Origin: Ruminococcus flavefaciens
GTDB lineage: Bacteria; Bacillota; Clostridia; Oscillospirales; Ruminococcaceae
Assembly: GCA_002310115.1 (NCBI GenBank)
Contig: DBYI01000027.1
Location: 1-16,654, forward strand
Length of the DNA stretch: 16,654 nt
Direction: 5' to 3'
This document shows positions 7,709 through 14,385 of this stretch, one piece after another (position 1 is the first letter of the stretch; every line of letters starts with the position of its first letter). The notes beneath the pieces were generated by a model. It ran no database searches and was not told the DNA's origin. It saw only the letters and a list, made by a program, of their open reading frames with translations. A program made the position numbers and the translations under genes.

Positions 7709-8269
7709 TTAAAGCGTTATGCCATCGGCGTTTAGGAGTTTTTTTAGTTTCTTCATTGCGCGTCCGCATCTGACGCGCACAGCTGCTGCACTCATGCCTG
7801 TCATTTCTGCGATCTCCCCTGATGTCTTGTTATAATAGTATTTCTGGACTATTATTATTGAATCAGGGTAGTCAAGCTCTTCTATTTTATGGAGCAGTTG
7901 TTCGGCAAGCACAGAATTGTCAGTGCTTTCTTCGATATTCTCATCGCCTGTTATTTCAGAAAAAGTTTCATCGTCGTAAGATATGCAAGAGGCTTTTTTT
8001 GATGCAAGAGATCTTCTCATGCTTATCGCTGTATTTTTTGCGACTGCTCCTATGTATGATTTCAGTGATATATTATTATCAGGATGCATCTTCATCATAA
8101 TAGAAGCGAAAACGTCTATAACGCATTCCTCTGAATCGTTATGGCTTCCGAATCCGCTTATTATCCTGCTGACTATTGAAAAAACATAGTTGTAATACTT
8201 ATCAAAAAGTGCTTGTTGTCCGTTTGATGGAGCTTCTCGCATAAGAGTCAATATCTTTTCGTCAGTCAT
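7709..8269 (-). CDS. ECF-type RNA polymerase sigma factor
   Basis: A 186-residue sigma-70 family protein of extracytoplasmic-function size, with only regions 2 and 4. Region 2 spans about 20-88 (LFDKYYNYVFSIVSRI through SYIGAVAKNTAI). Region 4 spans about 128-180, with the helix-turn-helix SGEIAEMTGMSAAAVRVRCG. The start at 8269 has AAAGGATGA upstream. The stop is 12 bases before the next gene, a probable anti-sigma factor. The promoter-like block at 8311-8345 recurs before the secreted protein gene at 8612-10033, which suggests that this sigma factor activates itself and that gene. Confidence 0.92.
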   Translation of the reverse strand: MTDEKILTLMREAPSNGQQALFDKYYNYVFSIVSRIISGFGSHNDSEECVIDVFASIMMKMHPDNNISLKSYIGAVAKNTAISMRRSLASKKASCISYDDETFSEITGDENIEESTDNSVLAEQLLHKIEELDYPDSIIIVQKYYYNKTSGEIAEMTGMSAAAVRVRCGRAMKKLKKLLNADGITL

Positions 8270-8310
8270 AAAGTCATCCTTTACATATTTATTAGCAAAT
8301 TTGTTCTCAT

Positions 8311-8345
8311 TTATAATAACGTTTATTTTTCTGAAAGTGCAACAC
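8311..8345 (-). promoter_or_regulatory. Candidate ECF promoter of the sigma operon
   Basis: The minus strand reads GTGTTGCACTTT, 12 bases, then CGTTATTATAA. The same two blocks with the same 12-base gap occur at 10303-10337, while the gap sequence itself is not conserved. That is the pattern expected for -35 and -10 elements of one sigma factor. The CGTTAT -10 is ECF-like. The leader to the ATG at 8269 would be about 35 bases. Confidence 0.65.
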
Positions 8346-8490
8346 TTTTAATTCTGTTTAATCTTTGAAGTTCTAATCATATATGATAATAACTATCTCA
8401 CAGAAATATAATAATAATTAGTATGATAAATTATAATTACGAAGCTTTGAGTTCATTGAATAAATGAGATATACATGGGATATAGTGTAT
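8346..8490. other. AT-rich intergenic stretch
   Basis: No gene or structure was recognised here. It separates the sigma promoter from the terminator of the next minus-strand gene. Confidence 0.5.
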
Positions 8491-8532
8491 TAAAAAGCAG
8501 GCAGATACTTCTTGATTGAAGTTTCTGCCTGC
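8491..8532 (-). terminator. Rho-independent terminator of the secreted protein gene
   Basis: A 15-bp stem with one mismatch (8497-8511 with 8518-8532) and a 6-base loop is followed on the minus strand by TTTTTAA. It lies 80 bases past the stop at 8612 and insulates the sigma operon downstream. Confidence 0.85.
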
Positions 8533-8611
8533 CGTTGAGATGTTATTTAATAAATGGGAGAGCGTTAATTAAAAAATAAAAAAAGCACAAAAGAACAGTT
8601 TATGGAAACGA

Positions 8612-10033
8612 TTATAAATAGGAAAAGAGCATCCTCATAAGCATCATGATAAGGTTCATAATAACATTTTGAGGAGACGTTGTGTTTTCAGTATCAGGCA
8701 CATCTGCTGGAACTATCTCAAAGTTAATGACATATGTTCCTTCATAATCGTTAATTCCACATATCACAGCAGATGCCGTACCGATGTCGATATTATTCTC
8801 ATAGATGATAGTGTAATCCTCGTTCAGCGTCAGCACTTTATCTTCATCTGTTACGGTTACAGAAGGCTTGATAGCACTTCCAGTATATGTTACATCAGGA
8901 ATGCTGCTGAATGTGCATTCGGTTATATCGCGAGATTCAACAGTTGAGTCGTTGAGATATTCAAGAGAGAAGTACTTCCACCAGTTATTAAACTTGCCTG
9001 TTGCTTCATTGATACCATCTGCATGAGGTAAATGTCTAAACCACCATCTATGATGCTTTTCTGTATTGCCGTCGCCCCATAAGGAACAGTTTACGGTTTT
9101 TGAAACTCCTGAAATGTCAGGATAATTGTACCAGTTATCGCAGTATGACTGGACATTGTCGGTATTGCCCCAGTCGTAATCAGATTTGCTGTTTGGAGCA
9201 AAATGTACATTTCCTACACCTGCATTTCCTTTTGATACAAGGTCGTAAGCAGTGAATTTCTCCCAGTCATTATACTCCGAATAATCTTTTGTGTAATCAG
9301 GACATCCGAAAACATTGTTCATTATGGATTCAGTGCGGTGCCCCGCGTCCTCAAGCATTTCGCCAAGTTCACGTTCATAGTTGAACCCATATGCAATGAA
9401 ATTTCTGCAATCCTCTTTGACGATTGCTTCACCATTTACCCAGAATGCGTCCTTTCCTGCCATCATTGTCTCATAAAGAGTAACTCCCAGCATGGGCCCG
9501 CCAAAGAACCAAACTTCATCTATTTCACCGCTGTTGACTTTTTCGTAAACGTCATACTTGTTGAAATAGTTTTCATAATCAAAAGAATAGCCTGATTCAT
9601 TCCAACCATTGTATTCCCAGTATCTGCCGTTGGTCGCGTTACAGGCGTCCACTAAAGTATTGTAATATTCGTCAGTAGTGTAAGCCTTACCTTCTTTATT
9701 CAACGGGAACTCATTCAGTTCAATTTTTTCAGCAACAGTATAATTCACATTTCCGTAGCTGACCTCAGACATGGCTTTAGCAAAACGGTCTGCAAGATCA
9801 TATGGATTGTTCCATTTCTGGAAGAACTTATTCTCAACATCAAGAACTTCCATAAGGTCGTGCATTTTGACTTCTTGACCGTTTACGTCAAAGATGGGAT
9901 CAAAATTGATAATCATTACCTTATAGGTTTTGCTTTCGTCAAGTTCTTTTGCTGAAGCTGAAATTTGCATTGCTGATGCGGCGACTGATGCCGTAAGCAA
10001 AATAGTTGAAAACCTTTTAATCAATTTCATCAT
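8612..10033 (-). CDS. Secreted protein of uncharacterised family with C-terminal Ig-like domain
   Basis: A 473-residue protein with a signal peptide cleaved near residue 28 (ISASA). The main domain (about 36-365) has conserved-looking blocks: DEVWFFGGP (172-180), AFWVNG (196-201), CRNFIAYGFNYERELGEM (209-226), GHRTESIM (231-238) and HHRWWFRHLPHADG (327-340). I recall similar blocks in secreted proteins of other bacteria, but no function or family name. The clustered His, Trp and Arg could bind metal or sugar. Residues 378-442 form an Ig-like repeat of the kind with YTG-x-AIKPSVTVTD, NEDYTIIYENN and G-x-NDYEGT. The last 17 residues are hydrophobic and methionine-rich, perhaps a membrane anchor. 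The ribosome site AGGAG precedes two consecutive ATG codons, either of which may start it. It is probably under ECF sigma control. Confidence 0.8.
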   Translation of the reverse strand: MMKLIKRFSTILLTASVAASAMQISASAKELDESKTYKVMIINFDPIFDVNGQEVKMHDLMEVLDVENKFFQKWNNPYDLADRFAKAMSEVSYGNVNYTVAEKIELNEFPLNKEGKAYTTDEYYNTLVDACNATNGRYWEYNGWNESGYSFDYENYFNKYDVYEKVNSGEIDEVWFFGGPMLGVTLYETMMAGKDAFWVNGEAIVKEDCRNFIAYGFNYERELGEMLEDAGHRTESIMNNVFGCPDYTKDYSEYNDWEKFTAYDLVSKGNAGVGNVHFAPNSKSDYDWGNTDNVQSYCDNWYNYPDISGVSKTVNCSLWGDGNTEKHHRWWFRHLPHADGINEATGKFNNWWKYFSLEYLNDSTVESRDITECTFSSIPDVTYTGSAIKPSVTVTDEDKVLTLNEDYTIIYENNIDIGTASAVICGINDYEGTYVINFEIVPADVPDTENTTSPQNVIMNLIMMLMRMLFSYL

Positions 10034-10302
10034 TATTACTCCTTTTTAATTTTTTCGATAAAGTCTAATTCTGTTTCTATGCTATCTATAATGCAGAAAA
10101 ACTGTCTGCCGCAGGTGTAAATAACTCACCTCCCCATATTAATTTATGAAGCTCTGCCATGAACAGGGCTCATGAATCAAAAAAATGTTTTTAAAGCAGA
10201 TATTGTATTCATACAGCAAAATGAAGTTGTAAAAGAGTATTTTTGTTTGCTTTTTGCTTTGAACGGTAGGCAATACTTTTATAAATGCAAATCTGTCTTT
10301 AC
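10034..10302 (-). other. Long leader between the ECF promoter and the secreted protein gene
   Basis: If transcription starts at the block at 10303-10337, about 260 bases are untranslated. The leader holds a small AGGTG/CACCT hairpin near 10111-10135 and one 24-codon frame (10086-10160) without a good ribosome site. No known riboswitch was recognised. Confidence 0.4.
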
Positions 10303-10337
10303 TTATAATAACGCTAATTACTTGTAAAGTGTAACAC
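10303..10337 (-). promoter_or_regulatory. Candidate ECF promoter of the secreted protein gene
   Basis: The minus strand reads GTGTTACACTTT, 12 bases, then CGTTATTATAA. Twenty-two of the 23 block bases are identical to the block before the sigma gene, with the same spacing. Confidence 0.62.
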
Positions 10338-10449
10338 AAAACAAAAATGGAGTGTTTCTTGTTATTATGAGATGTATCATTCTATTATACTTCTTTTTAT
10401 TATATGTCAAATCATCTATTGCTATTTGTTTTTAACATTATAGTTACAG

Positions 10450-10495
10450 CTAACAATAAAGCAGCCTGCACAAATTGCACAGACTGCTTTTAGGT
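10450..10495 (-). repeat. Left copy of a 46-bp inverted repeat
   Basis: 41 of 46 bases match the complement of 11059-11104. Read on the minus strand, the copy folds into a stem of about 10 bp (GCAGUCUGU... with wobble pairs) followed by TTTATTGTT, so it can act as a terminator. The truncated esterase frame reads through it and takes its last codons and stop from it. Confidence 0.8.
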
Positions 10496-10842
10496 GTTAC
10501 ATAGATTTTTTTGTTTTTTTCACTGTCTTCTTTTCGTTGAAAAATACTGTTGATCGTAACTTTTAAGTAACCGCCTGTTTCACCCATACCAAAGGTTATG
10601 GAATCGCCAATAGGCATTATCTTGACTACCTCGCTGGTAACGGCAGTACCGTTGTTGCCGTCCAAGTTCCCCCAGCCGCCGCCGACCTTGTTACCGCCTG
10701 AAACAGCGTCCACAAATCCTTCTGCGACAGTTGTTGATGTGTCAACAGCCTGAACAGGTGAATACAAAGAGTTTGTGCCTGCTGATACCATCAGTACTGC
10801 GAGGACAGCACTGATACATTTCTTGTTTGGTTTAAATTTCAT
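10450..10842 (-). pseudogene. Truncated secreted SGNH/GDSL esterase
   Basis: The 130 codons contain a signal peptide (about 1-32, ending SPVQA), a short Gly/Asn-rich stretch and then block I of SGNH hydrolases, KIMPIGDSITFGMGETGGY, with the nucleophile serine in GDSIT. In carbohydrate esterases of this kind (CE3-like) about 170 more residues follow with the GxND and DxxH blocks. Here the frame leaves the family right after GGY, passes low-complexity Lys/Asn codons and ends inside the inverted repeat. No continuation was found in other frames nearby. The start is the ATG at 10842, with AAAGGAG seven bases upstream; the TTG at 10866 is ignored. The secretion signal and ribosome site look intact, so a peptide may still be made, but it cannot be an esterase. 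Confidence 0.7.
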
Positions 10843-10911
10843 ATTTTCACTCCTTTGATATTTCAAGCAAAAATTCGCCTTATTTTCGCCTGATAAACCA
10901 CTTTTAATTTA

Positions 10912-10938
10912 ACTATACACTAAAAAATAATTTGTAAA
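10912..10938 (-). promoter_or_regulatory. Possible promoter of the truncated esterase
   Basis: The minus strand has TTTACA and TATAGT separated by 15 bp, about 70 bases before the start codon. The spacing is short, so support is weak. Confidence 0.3.
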
Positions 10939-11058
10939 GGAGGTATATTTTTAGAAATGTAGAATGTTTTTTAATTAGTGCAATAATTGACTATTTTTAG
11001 CCATTTTACTGTCAAAAAATAAAAATGACTGACTGAAAATACAAAAAATTCATATAAT

Positions 11059-11104
11059 ACCTAATAGCAGTCTATGAGATTTGTGCAGGCTGCTTTGTTG
11101 TTAG
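11059..11104 (+). repeat. Right copy of the 46-bp inverted repeat
   Basis: This is the complement partner of 10450-10495 (5 mismatches in 46). On the plus strand it also folds as a stem followed by TTTGTTGTT. No plus-strand gene precedes it, so it has no obvious terminator duty where it stands. Confidence 0.8.
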
Positions 11105-11256
11105 GTAATCTGCGTGCAGATTCTGATGGAAAGTGGTGTTACAAAAACAGGATGCAGTTATAAATTCACATAATTGACCGGAACTTTGTCATATAAAGTC
11201 GGATTTACGAATATAATCCAGTGATTAAACATCAAATAAGTGGAAGGTGACCTGAA

Positions 11257-11310
11257 ATGAGAAGAATTTACAGAAAAATAGTCGTTGGGGCGATACTGTG
11301 CGGTGCTTGA
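11257..11310 (+). pseudogene. Orphan start of a secreted protein gene
   Basis: An ATG with GGAAGGTGA upstream opens a 17-codon frame (MRRIYRKIVVGAILCGA) that ends in TGA. The basic start and hydrophobic core are typical of the first half of a Firmicute signal peptide. A perfect TATAAT is at 11212-11217. The gene body is absent, and a dockerin fragment of opposite strand begins 5 bases later. It is probably the 5' end of a lost gene. Confidence 0.4.
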
Positions 11311-11315
11311 TTTTA

Positions 11316-11408
11316 TTATGAAAAATATTCCTGTACGAGGAGGTACTTCTGTATTCTAAGTGCGTCGTTTGCAGTAATTCCGTCTCCGTTTCCTGCGACA
11401 TCAGCACA
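11316..11408 (-). pseudogene. Dockerin fragment (second half only)
   Basis: The minus-strand frame reads CADVAGNGDGITANDAL then RIQKYLLVQEYFS and TAA. This matches the calcium loop and following helix of Ruminococcus-type dockerins, which attach enzymes to cellulosome scaffolds. The frame is closed by a TAA at 11421-11423, so only the C-terminal tail of a former cellulosomal gene remains. The stop suits the true C-terminus of the lost protein. It cannot belong to the truncated esterase as arranged, because it lies on that gene's 5' side. Confidence 0.72.
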
Positions 11409-11446
11409 GTCGATTTGTAGTTATTTCCATCGATTAGTCATTGCCA

Positions 11447-11485
11447 AACAAGAGCTTGTTCATAATAAGAAGGGCATGTTCTTAT
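11447..11485 (-). terminator. Possible terminator hairpins after the hydrolase operon
   Basis: Two small perfect stems occur past the hydrolase stop: ATAAGAA/TTCTTAT (11465-11485) and AACAAG/CTTGTT (11447-11460). The U-run after them is short. Confidence 0.35.
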
Positions 11486-11495
11486 CATAACAATA

Positions 11496-12554
11496 TTATT
11501 TGATTCTGTCTATCAGCTTCTCAATTTCTTTTATAAATTCTTCCTGATATTGGGCGGATATCCAATGGCTTGCGGAGATGTTAATTTCTTCACAGTTGCC
11601 GAGGCTCTTGCAGTATTCACTTAATTTTTTCCTTTGTTCTTTATGCTGTTCACTTTGAGTTTCTTCAAAGCGCTCTTGCGCAAGTTCTTCATCGACATCG
11701 CCGTAGAGGAACATCAAGTATTCTCTTACATCTTCAAGTGTTTCATAATCGTCTGTAATGTACACCTTCGGAATGTCGTTTGCCTGTATTGAATCCCATG
11801 CTGTTATCATATTGATGTTGTTGTTCTTTACTTCTCCGAAATTGGGGACGGAGGCCTTCTTAAATGCCAAAGCATCTTTTGCGTATTCGCCATAAGCATC
11901 TTTGTCTTCTTTTGCAAACAAAGCATTCATTGCCGTTGTCCAGCCTGTCTTGTTGGCGAAAGTGCCGATTGCGACCAATCCGTTTCGCATTAATTTCGGA
12001 ATGCCTTTTTCTGGCATTTCTTCATCAGCCGAGCTGATGCTGTTCATGAATATAACGCCCGATACTTCTTCGGGATATTTGTTCTCCCAATATGTCGCAT
12101 AAGGACCGCTCAATGAATGTGGCATAAGTATATACGGTGCTTCGACGCCTGCTTTTTTCAGCGCTGTACGGGTGCTTTCAACGATATACTCCGTTGTGAC
12201 ATCTTTTTTTGTTTCGCCCGATATGCCGTAACCCGGACGTGTCACAGCAATAATAGATACATCATCGCTGAGCTGCTCGGACAACTTCTTCATTTCAATA
12301 GGAAAAGCTGAGGCTCTGCTTCCCGGCATTGCAACTATCTTATACTTTCCGTCACCGAAAATATTGACGTTCATGTTGAAATCGCCTGCGGAAACAAAAT
12401 TGACGAAGCCGTCTTCTTCAAGAATATCAATATTATTTTGACGCAATGACTTTTTCATACAGGCGAAGATGATCGTTAAAACAACAAAAAGTATCAGCAG
12501 GACAAGCAGTATCCGACCGATCACCTTAAAGAATTTTTTCAGGACTTTTTTCAT
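11496..12554 (-). CDS. Membrane-anchored alpha/beta hydrolase
   Basis: A 352-residue protein with an N-terminal transmembrane anchor (about 11-32), so the catalytic domain is probably outside the membrane. The fold shows the oxyanion loop region VAMPGSRAS (74-82), TRPGYGISG, and a nucleophile elbow PHSLSG with Ser147, in place of the common GHSxGG. A late histidine (His330, SASHW) suits the catalytic triad; the acid is not evident by eye. The substrate is unknown: such proteins include esterases, lipases and peptidases. The ribosome site AAGGGG precedes the ATG, and the gene starts 20 bases after the MerR stop, so it is the last gene of the operon controlled from 14038-14068. Confidence 0.85.
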   Translation of the reverse strand: MKKVLKKFFKVIGRILLVLLILFVVLTIIFACMKKSLRQNNIDILEEDGFVNFVSAGDFNMNVNIFGDGKYKIVAMPGSRASAFPIEMKKLSEQLSDDVSIIAVTRPGYGISGETKKDVTTEYIVESTRTALKKAGVEAPYILMPHSLSGPYATYWENKYPEEVSGVIFMNSISSADEEMPEKGIPKLMRNGLVAIGTFANKTGWTTAMNALFAKEDKDAYGEYAKDALAFKKASVPNFGEVKNNNINMITAWDSIQANDIPKVYITDDYETLEDVREYLMFLYGDVDEELAQERFEETQSEQHKEQRKKLSEYCKSLGNCEEINISASHWISAQYQEEFIKEIEKLIDRIK

Positions 12555-12574
12555 AGCTTTTTCCCCTTTCGATG

Positions 12575-13252
12575 TTATTCCTTGCAGTATTGCAGTAGCA
12601 TACCCGTCACGATGCCTGCGTGGACTTCTATCAGGATGGCAATATCCTGTTTTTCAAAATGCAGCCTGTTGATGACGGTATCAGCGACGATGCTCTGTTC
12701 CCCAATGGATACAAACGCACCGCAGGGCTTGATATGCACATTCCAGCCGACCTCAAAGAAGCCTGGCGGCATCTGCCGCATATCCTCGTCCAGATAATTA
12801 TGCAGCTCCTCAAAACGTCGTTCAAGTATCAGTTTGATGCATTCGCCTGCAATGCGCTTCATCTCCTCATGATCCGGCGGCAGGCTGAGACGCTTTTCTG
12901 TCTCGTAGATATTCTCACCCTGTTCTGCAGCTGCCATGACTTCCGTCAGCAGGTTAACGCGTTCCACCAGTTCATTGATCTCCGCTTTCATCGCTGCTTT
13001 TTTGCGAATTATCAGTTCAGTTGCTTTTTCATCGTTGTTGATGACCTCTGCGATCTCATCAAGTCCCATACCCAATTTCCGCAGAAAGCAGATCTTGCGC
13101 AGGCGTTCAATGGTTTCCATGTCGAGTTGGCGCGGCGCAGTATTGCTTTTCCTGACAGTTTTTATCAGTCCAAGCTGTTCATAGTAACGTATCGTCCGTG
13201 AGGTTATACCAAGCAGTCTGCATACCGCTGTTATACTTTTCATATCATACAT
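12575..13252 (-). CDS. MerR-family transcriptional regulator
   Basis: A protein of about 225 residues. The N-terminal helix-turn-helix KSITAVCRLLGITSRTIRYYEQLGLI and wing, then RLRKICFLRKLGMGLDEIAEVI, are diagnostic of MerR DNA-binding domains. A helical dimerisation stretch runs to about residue 110, and a C-terminal domain of about 90 residues follows that may bind an effector. It has no metal-type cysteine pattern, so an organic ligand is more likely. Start choice is uncertain: ATG codons occur at 13258, 13252 and 13243. The 13252 codon has GGTGA five bases upstream, and the TTG at 13303 is unlikely. MerR proteins act at promoters with 19-20 bp spacers, and exactly such a promoter precedes this operon. 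Base composition of this gene and the next upstream one looks more GC-rich than the flanks, a possible sign of transfer. Confidence 0.92.
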   Translation of the reverse strand: MYDMKSITAVCRLLGITSRTIRYYEQLGLIKTVRKSNTAPRQLDMETIERLRKICFLRKLGMGLDEIAEVINNDEKATELIIRKKAAMKAEINELVERVNLLTEVMAAAEQGENIYETEKRLSLPPDHEEMKRIAGECIKLILERRFEELHNYLDEDMRQMPPGFFEVGWNVHIKPCGAFVSIGEQSIVADTVINRLHFEKQDIAILIEVHAGIVTGMLLQYCKE

Positions 13253-13327
13253 ATTCATCACCAATACAATTGATCTGACTTCAAACTCATATCTCTTGCA
13301 CAAGGATTCAAAACAAGTGGTTATTCA

Positions 13328-14005
13328 TCAAACCATACTCAGCAGAAAATCCCATATCATGTGCAGAGCCACGGGAACGAGAATATTTCTGCTTTTCAAA
13401 AAAGTTATACTGAATATGGCACTCAGAATTATGATCGTAACAAATCTGAAATGAAGAAAAGCTCCTGCAAACTCGCCGTGAATGATCCATGTCGGAATAT
13501 GGATCGCCACGAACAATAGTGAACTCAGCAGTATCGCTTTCCACTGATTCTTTTTGTCCTTGCCGACCATAGCATTGAGCAGCCAGCCTCGGAAGACCAT
13601 TTCTTCTGTGATGCCGACAAATGAAAAATCTATGACCTGTTTAGCTCCAAAATCGCTGCTTAAAGATAATGAACCTTTCATGCGATACGCACTGACAAGA
13701 GGATAGAGCACAAAGAGCAGGAATACTGGCAGATAATGCAGCCATTTCACCTTTGTTGTGAACATCTCTTTCAGCTCGATACAGACATCGTCTTTGTAGT
13801 GATGTACAAGAAGTGCTGCCGGAAGTATCCATACAAGATTTTTGATAACAACCTCATTTACGATCTCTGAACTGACTATTCCGGGAAAAAGGTCATTTAT
13901 GACTGGTTTTCCGCAAAATTCAAACAGAGCCCATATGGTGTAAAAGGCAATGATGTAAATGATGAGTGCTTTGTTTTTTGATATGTGTTTTTCAGCAGTT
14001 TCCAT
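13328..14005 (-). CDS. CPBP-family (Abi/CAAX-like) intramembrane protease
   Basis: A 225-residue polytopic membrane protein with hydrophobic segments at about 13-32, 55-67, 90-107, 157-172, 185-202 and 207-222. It carries the CPBP motifs: EEMVFRG (Glu134, Glu135, Arg139), a FVAIH block (His169) and HMIWD (His215, Asp219), which form the presumed metal or catalytic site. Relatives include CAAX prenyl proteases and bacteriocin self-immunity proteins. It is first in the operon with the MerR regulator and the alpha/beta hydrolase. Protection against a toxic peptide or drug sensed by the MerR protein is a reasonable but unproven role. The ribosome site AAGGAG is about 11 bases from the ATG, longer than ideal. 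Confidence 0.9.
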   Translation of the reverse strand: METAEKHISKNKALIIYIIAFYTIWALFEFCGKPVINDLFPGIVSSEIVNEVVIKNLVWILPAALLVHHYKDDVCIELKEMFTTKVKWLHYLPVFLLFVLYPLVSAYRMKGSLSLSSDFGAKQVIDFSFVGITEEMVFRGWLLNAMVGKDKKNQWKAILLSSLLFVAIHIPTWIIHGEFAGAFLHFRFVTIIILSAIFSITFLKSRNILVPVALHMIWDFLLSMV

Positions 14006-14037
14006 ATTGATTTCTTCTCCTTCGGGTTTATGAAACT

Positions 14038-14068
14038 ATTATATCACTTGACGTAACGTCAATGTCAA
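14038..14068 (-). promoter_or_regulatory. MerR-type promoter and operator of the CPBP/MerR/hydrolase operon
   Basis: On the minus strand TTGACA (14063-14068) and TATAAT (14038-14043) are perfect consensus hexamers separated by 19 bp. The palindrome TTGACGTAACGTCAA (14048-14062, plus-strand reading) lies wholly in the spacer. A too-long spacer with a dyad operator is the hallmark of MerR control: the regulator bends the DNA to bring the hexamers into register. Transcription would start near 14031, 26 bases before the first ATG. Confidence 0.85.
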
Positions 14069-14283
14069 GCATATATTTTCAAAATTTGATATTTCGGCAT
14101 TTTCTACAGACACACTCATGAGGTTTTGTGAGAAATGCTGTATGACGATACTTTGAGTGACATTCACGTGTCTGCCTTCTCCAGATGATATGCTGAATAT
14201 GCATGTGAAGCTAAGCAAGGCCACATTTAGATTTGCTGATAGAATAATAGTTGATGCCTCAGTCGAGATTTCCTTTTCTGATG
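14069..14283. other. Intergenic stretch between divergent promoters
   Basis: No gene was recognised. A loose inverted repeat (CAGACAC near 14107 and GTGTCTG near 14168, with ACTCA/TGAGT inside) could form an extended hairpin, without a known meaning. Confidence 0.4.
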
Positions 14284-14312
14284 TTGACTGTTGTTTTTTT
14301 GTATGATATAAT
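14284..14312 (+). promoter_or_regulatory. Sigma-A promoter of the GH9 gene
   Basis: TTGACT (14284-14289) and TATAAT (14307-14312) are separated by 17 bp. The expected leader is about 67 bases, with GGGAGGG seven bases before the ATG. Confidence 0.75.
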
Positions 14313-14385
14313 TCTGATAAAGTAAATCATAACTAACGTTTATAAATACGTATGTTATAAAATTAATCAAAAGGGAGGGCTTCAT

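Larger units (their letters stand above)
11105..11495. other. Region of gene debris
   Basis: Apart from the two fragments listed, a perfect AATCTGC/GCAGATT palindrome spans 11107-11122 and a plus-strand tail LRADSDGKWCYKNRMQL reaches a TAA near 11162. That tail could be another C-terminal remnant but is too short to assign. Confidence 0.45.

Noticed and set aside
10139..10339. 66-codon minus-strand frame before the secreted protein gene
   Set aside because: It begins inside the predicted ECF -35 block, has no ribosome site and is AT-driven in composition.
10936..10960. AAAGGAGG on the plus strand suggesting a plus-strand gene start
   Set aside because: The ATG that follows is immediately succeeded by TAG, and no open frame exists.
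12620..13201. 193-codon plus-strand frame opposite the MerR gene
   Set aside because: The MerR helix-turn-helix is unmistakable on the minus strand; the plus frame is a shadow.
14107..14174. Loose inverted repeat CAGACAC...GTGTCTG as an RNA element or attachment site
   Set aside because: Only 7 plus 5 paired bases in a stretch of about 65 bases; it is within what chance can give in AT-rich DNA and lacks a partner feature.
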